Positions 55,500-64,000 of a stretch of DNA of 64,000 nucleotides are shown piece by piece. Every line of letters begins with the position of its first letter. The first letter of the stretch is position 1. Below the pieces are notes generated by a model. It ran no database searches, was not told where the DNA came from, and was given only the letters and a program-made list of their open reading frames with translations. Origin of the DNA: Lonicera japonica (taxonomy: Eukaryota; Streptophyta; Magnoliopsida; Dipsacales; Caprifoliaceae); the NCBI GenBank assembly GCA_021464415.1, contig CM038467.1, positions 34,937,226 to 35,001,225 of the forward strand. Direction: 5' to 3'. Position numbers and translations under genes: made by a program.

Positions 55500-56871
55500 G
55501 TTGGAATATATATAATCTCTCTCTGTCTCTCTCAACCCTATATATTTATATTTACAGCCAGAATCAAGTACGGTACAAACTATACCTTTAGCGAAAATTT
55601 CTGTAAATCCTAATATTTAGGGAATGAAAATCCATCACTTCGGCTCGGATCCGTATATAGATAATCCCTACTAGATCTGGATGGATCGCGTATATAAATA
55701 TATGTATCATCACTTCATCACTTCATACCTAAATTTCTAATTTTATTATCAAAATTTTAATGTCATCTTAATAAATATCAACTAACAAAATTTCGAAATC
55801 TCATTTAGGTTTACTCTCAAAATATATATTTTAGATTGTACGTTGCCTAAATTGTTCCAAGCAGCAAAATATATTACTAGCATATTTGTTATATTTCAAA
55901 TAACAATTTTTCTTGTAAATAATAGTGCTGACTCCAAATGTGCACAAGGTGGGCAACTGTTTACTCGGCTCCTAAGCACCGGGTAGCACAAACTCAGTAT
56001 TTAGGGGGTAGTACATACTTGATATTTAGAGGCTAAGTCAATGTTAAAGTGTTTGAGAGTATTTTAGTGTGTCAATAGCAACCTCCATATTTTATAAATT
56101 AAGTAGTGAGAACCCTAGGACAGAGCTGTGTAGGCTTAGGGGGGCACATGCCTCCTTCAATTTTTGTAATATTACACATTGATTCCACTATATTTTATAA
56201 AATTAAAAAATGCCTCACCAAATATGTAGAGTATAAAAGTGGGCTATTTATAAAAGAAATAAAAAGAAGTATATGGCCCATGAAGTAGTAAGTGGCCCAT
56301 TTATTGCAGTTATAATTTTGTTAAATAAAAATAATAATCTTGGAATATAATTCTATCAAAAAAAAAAACATTGTGGAAGACAATAACTTTGAGTTATGAA
56401 TTTTTTTTAATCAAATTTATATTTATATATTTATAATCCTGATGAGTTACTTCCCCCCCACCCCACGGCCACCACCAACCCCCATAAAGTTTTCGGCTCT
56501 GTCATAGAGTAAGCCCAATATTTTAATTAAAACAGTAGAATAAGGCTACAAATTATATTTTGTGTACTGTGTAGAAAGTCAAAGAACGAAAACAACCCAG
56601 AGTTCAACTTTTGTATCGAATCCTTTGTAAATTATCGAATTTGCCCCAACAACTATGACATATATGGGTTTAGTTCTAGTATAGATTATCTATATGTACG
56701 CATACATATATGATCTTTAGTAATAATTTTTGTTGTCAATGTATATATATTAAAAAAATAAAAATTCCAAGTTTCTTCTTCAATTCCCTCCATTTTATTT
56801 GGAGAAGTGGTATAAATTGTTTAGATTAATTTATTTTTAAATGCCTTAATGAAGTTGTTTCTATTTGTCAG
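55500..56871 (+). other. SWEET intron with TE remnants
   Basis: Intron from donor GTTGGA to acceptor TTTGTCAG. It is AT-rich and contains degenerate repeats at 55955-56035 like those at 13.7 kb, plus a MITE-like element at 56115-56506. Confidence 0.6.
56115..56506. mobile_element. Short non-autonomous DNA element with AGGACAGAGC ends
   Basis: The left end CTAGGACAGAGCTG and the right end (reverse complement CTATGACAGAGCCG) form short imperfect inverted repeats. A GGGGGGCACATGCCTCC stretch lies near the left end and CCCCCCACCCC near the right. This layout is common in a dispersed plant element whose ends read like GGGACGGAGCCAGGGGGG. Superfamily not assigned. Confidence 0.4.
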
Positions 56872-56987
56872 AGAACAGTGATAAAGACCAAGAGTGTAGA
56901 GTACATGCCATTTTTCCTCTCCTTTTTCCTATTGCTCAATGCTGTTGGTTCACTTTTGCTATTCTCCTCATGGACTATTATGTCATT
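56872..56987 (+). pseudogene. SWEET exon c
   Basis: Acceptor TTTGTCAG ends at 56871; donor TCATT/GTAAGT at 56987/56988. Encodes RTVIKTKSVEYMPFFLSFFL, then LLNAVGSLLLFSSWTIMS. Family members have a Trp-Thr pair near this place (NGGVWTxYxLL), here shifted. No helix-7 exon is recognised downstream; a Lys-rich YKKKYH stretch at about 57129 after a CAG could be a remnant. Confidence 0.75.
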
Positions 56988-57815
56988 GTAAGTTAATTAT
57001 CTCCATATATATATAGATATCCCTTCACTCTATTTATTATCTATTTTATACATAAAAGTTGCTCAATAGTGTTTATTTTTTTTATTTTTTTATTTTACTT
57101 TATGCAATTATATATATTGGGGGCAGCTACAAGAAGAAATATCATCTAGTTTAATTAGGCTTTGTTTGTGTTAAAATATATAATTGAAAAATAATTGAAA
57201 ATTCGAATTAAATCAAAAATCAAAATTTGAACTAATTTGATGGCTAAGGCGTGTGTTCAATGCGCTGCTTTAAAACATAAATTTCACCCACATCTAGTAC
57301 CGTTATTCATGGTATAACGCTGAAATCTGCCCCGAGTATTCAACAGCAATCACTCCAAAACCAATACAAATTGGAAGGTTTTAGAATTTAGAATAAGTTT
57401 CTGACTAGCTAGATTCCCTTCATACAACTACTATTTGATAAATCAATGGCTTAGATTGATTCGACATGTACTTCAAAAAAATTTTTAGCATACAAACTAA
57501 CATTTGAAATGTTTTAAATTAGGTGTCAAATTCAATTGGAATATTGTCAAGCTCAGCCCAATTAGTATAATCTACATGATTTATAGAAAAAATTCTTCTT
57601 CACTTAATATTAAACCACAAGAAGTACTTAGAGAAATTGTTATGTTCTTTAGGTAAATTATTTGTGTATAGATATATTCATAATATTTTTTGTAATAATA
57701 ATAAAATAGCTTCTTGTTGAGAAGTAATTTACCCCACAAAAGTAATTGAAGCTAAGTTTCCGCTGTGCCCCGCTCAAATGCTAAAATTCTAACATAGTAA
57801 TTGTGTGTTCTGAAT
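56988..57815. other. AT-rich intergenic DNA downstream of SWEET
   Basis: No recognisable coding beyond the possible YKKKYH remnant at about 57129; no SWEET helix-7 exon was found. Confidence 0.5.
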
Positions 57816-57819
57816 ATGT

Positions 57820-58060
57820 GGATGCAATGAACCCAAAATTTCAACTTGGGCTAGCCATTTTCAAGAAGAAATTAGGTGTATTAGAGCGGACCCAAGTAGT
57901 CACATATGGTATGAGAGCAAACCCAAGACCTACCACAATGACGTCAGGGCTTTAATAGCCAAATATCTTACATCGTTAGTGTAATGTAGGGATTTTTGGT
58001 ATATATATACGGGGGCAATGAACCTAATTTATAACTTTGGCGAGCCATTTTAGGTGAGAA
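57820..58060 (+). mobile_element. Relic resembling a TRIM (small LTR element)
   Basis: TGGTATGAGAGC at 57908-57919 is one base from the tRNA-Met primer site. On both sides lie related sequences, GCAATGAACCYAA...GGCKAGCCATTTT, at 57826-57872 and 58014-58052. The second is preceded by ACATCGTTAGTGTAATGTAG and GGTATATATATACGGG, a TATA-containing layout typical of TRIM LTRs. Too decayed to define ends. Confidence 0.4.
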
Positions 58061-58761
58061 CTCGGGTGGCTACATTTTGGGGAAAAAAAAAGTCTTAGTA
58101 ATTTTTTTTTCTTCTTTATCACCCAAAGAATTTTGTTTTCTTTATTAAAAAAAAGGGAAATAAACAAAACATCCAATTCATTTTCTAACTTGTAGCAAAA
58201 ATCAATTATTTCTCTTACCATTTTTCATTTTGTTATCCAACGGAATCTCTAAGTACGTGCAATATGTACCCCTCCTTATTGTACATAATGTGAATGAACT
58301 GGGGTATATATATATACAACAATTATTTTGTAAAAGCCATGACATAACACCACATGAAGTACATGATATGTTACAGATAATATTCAAGACGCTGTAGCAA
58401 TAATACACACCTCTTGTACACAAAATATACTTGTCTCGCCCAAATAACAAACCAATAAAATATACTTTACAACAATGAAACATGAAAGAAAAAAAATAAA
58501 AACAAAGCACACAAACAGTTACCTTTCCCTCGGTTTGAACCATGGCTCTATTCACAACATTTTACACAAAAAAAATAAAAAAAATAAAGCCAAATTGTGA
58601 AGCAGCATTGTCAGCTTACTTATTGGAAAAGTGGAGTTGCGCGGAATTAGCTCTCGTCAAAGATTTGAGATTTTGCAGCACTTCAGGCTGTTTCAAAGAC
58701 TAGCGAGAACAAGTTTTTCGAGGGGTCCCAGATAAAGAAATGCGGAGTTGGATACGTAGTC
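58061..58761. other. Intergenic DNA between SWEET and NB-ARC genes
   Basis: AT-rich. The 117-residue Cys/Tyr/Phe-rich open frame at 58202-58555 (-) has no family resemblance. The stretch is likely the 3' flank and UTR of the minus-strand NB-ARC gene. Confidence 0.5.
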
Positions 58762-60031
58762 TTAATTTGTCCATCGAGTTTGAAGCGCATGTGTTCTAAT
58801 GACGGCTTTTTTACCTGATGCTAATGATGAAGACGCACTTGAGTGTTTCTCAAAAGTTAATGGTTCATCCGCCGCAGTGAAGTTCAGGGCGCGGCCTTTA
58901 ATATCTTCTGTACCCTAATATTAATAAAATCAAACAAGTGGAATAGACAAGTAAGCCCATTAATGCAAATTAAACAAAGACAAGCAGGCACAAGAGATTG
59001 AAGCATAAAGGTACCTTTGCAGTTGTTTCAGTTAAAACATTCACTGCAACCTCATGACTCTTCAGTCTGCGGCGCTGCTCGGGTGATTCTTGCCGTACAA
59101 TATCTCTTCCCATGTCTTGAAGCAACTGATGCATCTGCAGTTTGCTATCTCGATCAATTGTCAACAGACGCCTATGCACTAGTGTTTGAATTCCAGTTCT
59201 TGCATTGAAACCATGTTCATTTAGTATTGTAGTTACATGATTTGCGTCCTTGCCAAGAAAGAAACACGCGATGTGGAGAAAAAGGTCCTTATCTTTGTCA
59301 TGATGTATAGAATCCAAGCTCACTTTAAGCCTATTTATGACTTCATGTCGGGGAATTAATTCGATTTTCTCAATTACACTGCGATATACACTTAAATCAC
59401 TGCTAAATAGAGAAGAGCCCAAAACTACAAGAGCTAAGGGAAGCCCACCACAGTGAATCGCCAATCTTCTAGCGAAATCCTCGTAGCCTGTAACAGGATG
59501 GTCACTTCCGAAAGCATGGAGGCTAAACAGCCTAAGTGATTCTTCTTCGTCTAAGGGCCCTACCACATACTGATTGTGAACTTTATAACGTCTTAGCAAC
59601 TGCATTTGCCTTGTTGTAACAATTATTTTACTGCCGGGACAAAACCAATCTCTGTTTCCGATTAGTGCATGCAATTGGGACAACTCATCTACATCATCAA
59701 GAACAATAAGAACTCTTTTACGTCTAATGGCATTTGTAATCAATAGTATCCCATCATTTACGTCATAAATACTCATTTTTCCTCCTTTCTTCTTCTTTGG
59801 TAGTATACGTGAAAGAAGTTGTTCTTGTAGACGGAGTAAACCATCCGGCTTTCTGGAATACTCTCCGATATTGGAAAGGAAGCAACTCCCTTCGAATTTA
59901 TCGTAGTTTGAGTTGTATACCGACTTTGCAATGGTTGTCTTCCCGATTCCACTCACCCCACAGACCGACACAATGCTTACATTGTTAGTTGGCTTGTATA
60001 TTCCATATTGGTAGGGAGGAACACCTGGCAT
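58762..60031 (-). CDS. NB-ARC protein of the TIR-NB-LRR type, lacking adjacent TIR and LRR
   Basis: Nucleotide-binding switch domain of a TNL immune receptor. Exon 60031-59015 has P-loop GVSGIGKTT, RNBS-A FEGSCFLSNI, kinase-2 RVLIVLDDVD (ending in Asp as in TNLs), RNBS-B GSKIIVTTR, GLPL CGGLPLAL, RNBS-D FLHIACFFLGKD, and MHQLLQDMGRDIVRQES, with MHQ in place of MHD. A donor AAG/GTACCT at 59015 and an acceptor TATTAG at 58915 join TETTAK to GTEDIKGRALNF, the usual start of the next TNL exon. That exon stops after only about 50 codons (HALQTRWTN, stop at 58764-58762), with no LRR. Upstream, CCATGCCAG/GTGTT looks like an acceptor, so the ATG is probably not the true start, but no TIR exon is seen up to 62 kb. 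The NB linker also lacks the usual DSRVE segment. It could be a truncated NB-only protein or a decaying gene. Confidence 0.82.
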
Positions 60032-62152
60032 GGGACGACGATGGTGAGATTCAGGTCAATCTATCAGCACAATGTCAAAAGTCGAAATTAAAATGTAGAT
60101 ATTATATATCATATATATGAATACATACATATATATATATATTCAAATTAATAGGACTATTGAAGAACATTAATGTACATAACATGATTATATTATCATT
60201 ATAACGTCGTTGTATAAGAGTATTTCTTTATCAAATTTTCCTATCAACGTTGTCGGAGGGTAGTGCTCATTAGGGCTACCTGGCATGCAAGAGAGAGATG
60301 ATAGCTAGCTTCTAGAGTTGATCTGTTCCAGACTACAACACAGTAATGATGGATAGAAGAGGGTAGACGGTCGAGGGCGGAAGAAAATGCCAATCCTAGA
60401 GCAAGAGGGAGTTGAGAGAAGTATCTTGTTTTAGTTGTACGATTGCAGCTAATATATACCAGCAGTTATAGTTGCCTGATTTAGTCCATACATTAGTATC
60501 ACTCGTGATAATTCACAACTTGGGAGTTCATCTCTTGTATAGAGATGTTATAATGGACAGAGAAGTCACTAAATAAATCTTCAACTCTCTCTCTTAGACG
60601 TAGGAATGGCCAACAACCCCGTCCAACGGCAGTGGTAACACATGAGGTCATGACTGAGGGCATGTAGGTGTATGGGGGGGGGGTTGCACCCTCTGGTGTA
60701 ATCACATTTTGGTAAGCTTCTAGGCATGTGGATCCATGGGGTAAAGGTCAAGGGGTGGTACCCTTGGAAGCAGAAGGCAACACATAAGTGTAGACATGGC
60801 GTTAACATAGGCATGAGCCTCTAGTATCATACTGAAGCCATACAATATCACATTATATCGACTTTTCCATATCAAATCTATGCAACATAGGCTGCAAGTA
60901 GGCAGCTTAGCTCGACCTTTTCATTATTTATTTTATATTACACTTCTCAGTTGTGGTTGAATTGTAAAATTGTCATGCTTTTTCAAAAGGTAAAGTTGGA
61001 TATTAAATCTCTAAAACGTAAACTTCCACGAAGAAGTATCATGTATGGAAACATCGAAGTGTTTATCATTTTTGTGCCTTAATCCTCTTAAAGCACAAAC
61101 CTTCTGCCTAGGTACGCTTGTAAACGCCCCTTTAACAACTATGTGCTAGCCTGATGCATAATAAATTTTTCTTTGATTTCATCGTAAAGAAGTCTACCTT
61201 ATATTTTGTTACATTGCACACATTTTAAAGTCTTCATATCTTTTGTACTTTCTTCGATTTCATAAGCAACAACACTTTTGTAAGAAAATCAAAAAGTAAT
61301 TTTTGCCTTGCTAATTTGAGTGTATTGGGGCAAAAGTTTACCATATTTTGGTACATATGTAACATACATAAACTGATAGGAAACTTGAAATATAATCTTC
61401 TTGCAGCCCGCAATTCTTAGTTAATTGTCGATCCTAAAGGGCTTGCTACAAAAGTGAATTAAAGAAAATTCTAGATTTTTCTTTGATTTTGATACCCAAG
61501 ACCAATACGCGCGCATTATAATGAATTACCTTGTTTAGTCTTATCTTCCTTTAGCATATCTTTGTTGATGATGAGGCCTTTATCTTCCTTTAGCAAATCT
61601 TTGTTGATGATGAGGCCTTCGGTTCTTGTAGCCTAAATAATAGACAAAGGAAATGCTTAGCCTATGATAAACATTACGCAAGAAATCATGAACATGAAAT
61701 ATATATATATATAAAGCAATTTTTTTTTCTTTTTTTATCTTCTTATTTTTCGACACTGACAACAAAGCCACAATCTGCTGGGGTGCCCACAATTCTAATC
61801 AAACCACACAAAAGATTGATCCAGTGAGGAGTTGATACCTCCTTTCACGTAATCTTTTGTGCACATCTTTTTTAAGTGTAGCATTACTCTGATATTATAC
61901 TTGAATGTAATTGGGTTCTTTTGAATTGACACGGATTGAATATGATACTAATTAAGTCAAATTTGTGTTAAAGAAAACAGTGACAAAAATAACTTGCACT
62001 GTTTATTTTACCTATCACTACTATGAGTCAATAAAAAGATTGAGTTACGAATGCAACAAATATGCTTTAGAGTACTCAGCTCATAGTGTTGCTGTAAGGA
62101 GGCATATATGAGAAATGCTAGTTTACAGAGAAGTAAGGAAACGCGATTGGTA
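60032..62152. other. Intergenic DNA between the two NLR genes
   Basis: About 2.1 kb of mostly AT-rich sequence. I looked on the minus strand for TIR motifs (a DVFLSFRG-like box) and saw none. Open frames at 60499-60814 are Pro/His-rich with no family resemblance. A poly-G run is at about 60675-60684. Confidence 0.55.
61543..61620. repeat. Tandem duplication of about 39 bp
   Basis: TTATCTTCCTTTAGCATATC + TTTGTTGATGATGAGGCCT is followed directly by a copy with one change (CATATC to CAAATC). Confidence 0.9.
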
Positions 62153-64000
62153 TTATCGAATAAGTAAGTCGAAAACTACCTGATTCTCAAGAGAGGGTTG
62201 ATTAAGGGAGTTTCCAGATTGTTTTAGTCGATCCATCAAATGGACGAATACATGATGCAAATAATTTGTTTCATTGCTGCTCAAGTCCAGTGCTTTTGAA
62301 CACTGGCTTTCATCTTCGACCTTGCACATATACTTACTGTACTTGTCCTCGGGAGAGAGATTATCGAGCTTTGGGCAATTATAAACGAGTATCTTTTGTA
62401 GCTTCTGTGGGATGATTAAACCACTGGAAATGCGGAGCAATTCAGGTAGGTGTATGAGTAATATAGTCTGCAAGCTCGGGAGAAATGCATGATCAGCTTC
62501 CAAGAGGCCAGGTTCCACACTTACTAGGCTTTGAATCTTGGGACAATCTTTAACTATAAGCTCTTTCAAGTTTACAAGATTACACAGCAATGCTGGGTTG
62601 AAAATGGTGATCAACTCAGGGCATGTATGAAGCGCCAAGATTTCTAGATTGGACAAACAACCTGTAACAATTGGACCTTTCCAAATGCATTGTAAGTTCT
62701 TCATGTGATGAACACTCAAGTAACGTAGCAATTCAAGAGCAGGTTTTCTATCATTTGCAGTAGCGTTATCTCCTTCTTCATAGAAGTCACTTCCGTCAAT
62801 AATAGTTTCCATCATATTGCATTCCACAATCAAGCAGCACACGAGAAGAGACATCTCCTGGATCTTGAATACAGATAACTTTTCAAAAGTCCAGTGGCGA
62901 TCAAGGAACAAAGACTTAGCATGTTCAAGTGCCTTGCCAACTACATCCGTGTTTCCTTCTCCATTAACATACTTCAAGCATTTCTCGGATTTCTCGTACT
63001 CACTCTGAAGATCATCTGGCAGACAAATTACAATATCCGACTCATGGCGGCCCACAATCAACCTAAAGTTCAATAAAAATTTGTACACATTCCTTGGGAG
63101 TTGCAGGAATTGTTGTAATAAATCATCTGTCGGAAAGTACAATTTCAGTATTTTCAAGTTTCCCAATTCTGACAACTCCTCGATGATAGCTTCTGCCTCT
63201 ACATCCCACCACTCGCAGTCCGGATCCACATGAATACTTAATTCCTTCAGGCGAGATAATTTAGATAATGCTTTCCTTGGGATAATTGCCTCAATCCTTT
63301 TTCTTCTTATGTAACTGTCTGCGTATCTGTACAAGGACACCTGTTGGAAAACAAAATTTTATTATTTATGTAAATTGACAGTTTACTAATTTTAATGTGG
63401 TATTGTTTCATTGCATGTCTTTGGTTAGAACATATCTAATTTTCAATTTAGTAATTGAGTCATTCCTTATTTAGTTATTTCCTTTTGTTTCCTTTCCTAT
63501 ATTCTTGTTTTAGGGTTTATTCGTGACCTATTTATTTCCCCTTTGAGCAATAATTTTGGAACATACAATCTGGAGAACATGTATTGAGGACTCACTGACA
63601 TATTACATGTGCATTGGTCAGCAGTAAACTTTGAGTATATTCTACTTATAACGGACTAAATTCACTGACCACTAACGTAGTGGCGATACGTCATTGTAAT
63701 AACACATTCACAAAAGCAATTAGAACAACAATTGTCAATATATGTATAATATTGGTTTCAAACAATACCTTCAAGCATTCCAACTGAAATAGATCTCCAA
63801 TTTCCTCGGGCAGACATATTAACTCAGTTCCTTCTAGATCAAGCACCTCCAGATTCTTAAGAGCTTTGATACTAGCCGGTAGTTCCATCAAGATTTCATC
63901 ACCTCTCAACAAGAGTTGACGAAGTTCAACCAAACTGGAAATTGTATCAGGCAATGATTCAATGCTCTTATTCGACAAATCGAGAGCTCTAACTGCGTAC
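62153..64000 (-). CDS. LRR C-terminal part of a CNL resistance protein, partial at the window edge
   Basis: Two exons on the minus strand. The first (64000, open, to 63769) encodes LRRs: RALDLSNKSIESLPDTISSL, VELRQLLLRGDEILMELPAS, NLEVLDLEGTELICLPEEIG, DLFQLECLK. Donor AAG/GTATTG at 63769; acceptor CCAACAG at 63341. The second exon (63340-62153) starts VSLYRYADSY and continues LSRLKELSIHVDPDCEWWDVE, LGNLKILKLYFP, MKNLQCIWKGPIVTGCLSNL, CPELITIF, LKELIVKDCPKIQSL and CPKLDNLS, ending with a Leu/Asn-rich tail. LQCIWKGP...CLSNLE and CPKL motifs are typical of the At4g27190/RPS5-type CNLs, the same class as the gene at 7-10 kb, whose LRR has LTSIWTGPWKAGSLLNLE. NB-ARC and CC parts would lie beyond 64000. 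No lesion is visible. Confidence 0.85.
63341..63768 (-). other. Intron of the CNL gene
   Basis: 428 bp, GT...AG. Joining the flanking exons gives LECLK-VSLYRYADS in frame, as expected inside the LRR domain. Confidence 0.75.

Larger units (their letters stand above)
49263..56987 (+). pseudogene. SWEET sugar transporter gene, 5'-truncated and split by a Copia element
   Basis: SWEETs are seven-helix membrane uniporters that move sugars across the plasma membrane or tonoplast. Three exons remain: 49263-49469, 50681-50834 continued at 55480-55499, and 56872-56987. Together they cover the end of the first MtN3 domain through the middle of the second. KTKSVEYMPFFLSF and the exon phases suggest the SWEET16/17 group (vacuolar), with moderate certainty. 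The first exons are not in the window; the SIRE-like Copia ends about 100 bp upstream. The last exon (helix 7) is not recognisable. The first visible exon changes frame near its end, and the second is cut by a 4.6-kb Copia inserted after the codon for Tyr in AMY. The gene must be inactive. Confidence 0.82.

Noticed and set aside
58202..58555. 117-residue Cys/Tyr-rich open frame
   Set aside because: No signal peptide, cysteine spacing or family pattern that I recognise; likely chance in the 3' flank of the NB-ARC gene.
60499..60814. Possible TIR exon upstream of the NB-ARC gene
   Set aside because: Minus-strand frames here are Pro/His-rich with none of the TIR motifs.

Overview
This is a piece of a eudicot nuclear genome. 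It is AT-rich, its genes contain introns, it carries a TIR-type NB-ARC gene (a class essentially absent from grasses), and it is full of plant LTR retrotransposons of the SIRE (Copia), Athila and Ogre/Tat (Ty3-gypsy) kinds. I cannot name the species. I saw no tRNA, rRNA, bacterial or organellar genes.

Host genes. (1) 7132-10363 (+) is a CC-NB-LRR (CNL) resistance gene of the RPS5/At4g27190 kind, broken by a frameshift and a nonsense codon. (2) 49263-56987 (+) holds three exons of a SWEET sugar transporter; its 5' exons are missing and a Copia element splits one exon. (3) 58762-60031 (-) is an NB-ARC gene of the TIR-NB-LRR type with no TIR or LRR beside it. (4) 62153-64000 (-) is the LRR end of another CNL that runs off the right edge. 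The window is therefore part of a mixed NLR cluster.

Mobile DNA. The left 7 kb holds a MULE with long terminal inverted repeats carrying a decayed DUF599 gene fragment (3373-4860), a TTA-flanked MITE (4929-5093) and a Helitron-like element (5167-6961). From about 14.0 to 49.15 kb there is one nested stack. A degenerate SIRE-like Copia has three solo LTRs inserted in it (15152-15467, 15648-16642, 17648-19708). Its integrase is also split by a 25.4 kb minus-strand Ogre-like element (21474-46893, target duplication CTATC). That element is in turn split by a 12.9 kb plus-strand Athila-like element (30996-43923, target duplication AACTC), whose LTRs differ at only 6 of 1,940 positions. Inside the Athila element lies an LTR-plus-primer-site fragment of yet another element. 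A second Copia (50835-55474, target duplication GTATG) sits in the SWEET exon.

Most notable observation. The LTRs of three unrelated retrotransposon families each carry an array of short family-specific palindromes spaced about 20 bp centre to centre: CTCTGATCGATCAGAG in the Athila LTR, TGTCGYGCGACA in the Ogre-like LTR, and a degenerate AGTCGACT type in the SIRE-like element. In the Athila LTR the centre spacing is exactly 20/41/20/41/20 bp. In the Ogre-like LTR the array lies directly upstream of a TATA box. This looks like convergent, helically phased cis-regulatory architecture, but no function is shown by sequence alone. Other points of interest are the young yet multiply defective Athila element, the gag-to-integrase-tail deletion and tandem arrays of the Ogre-like element, and the gene-fragment-carrying MULE.
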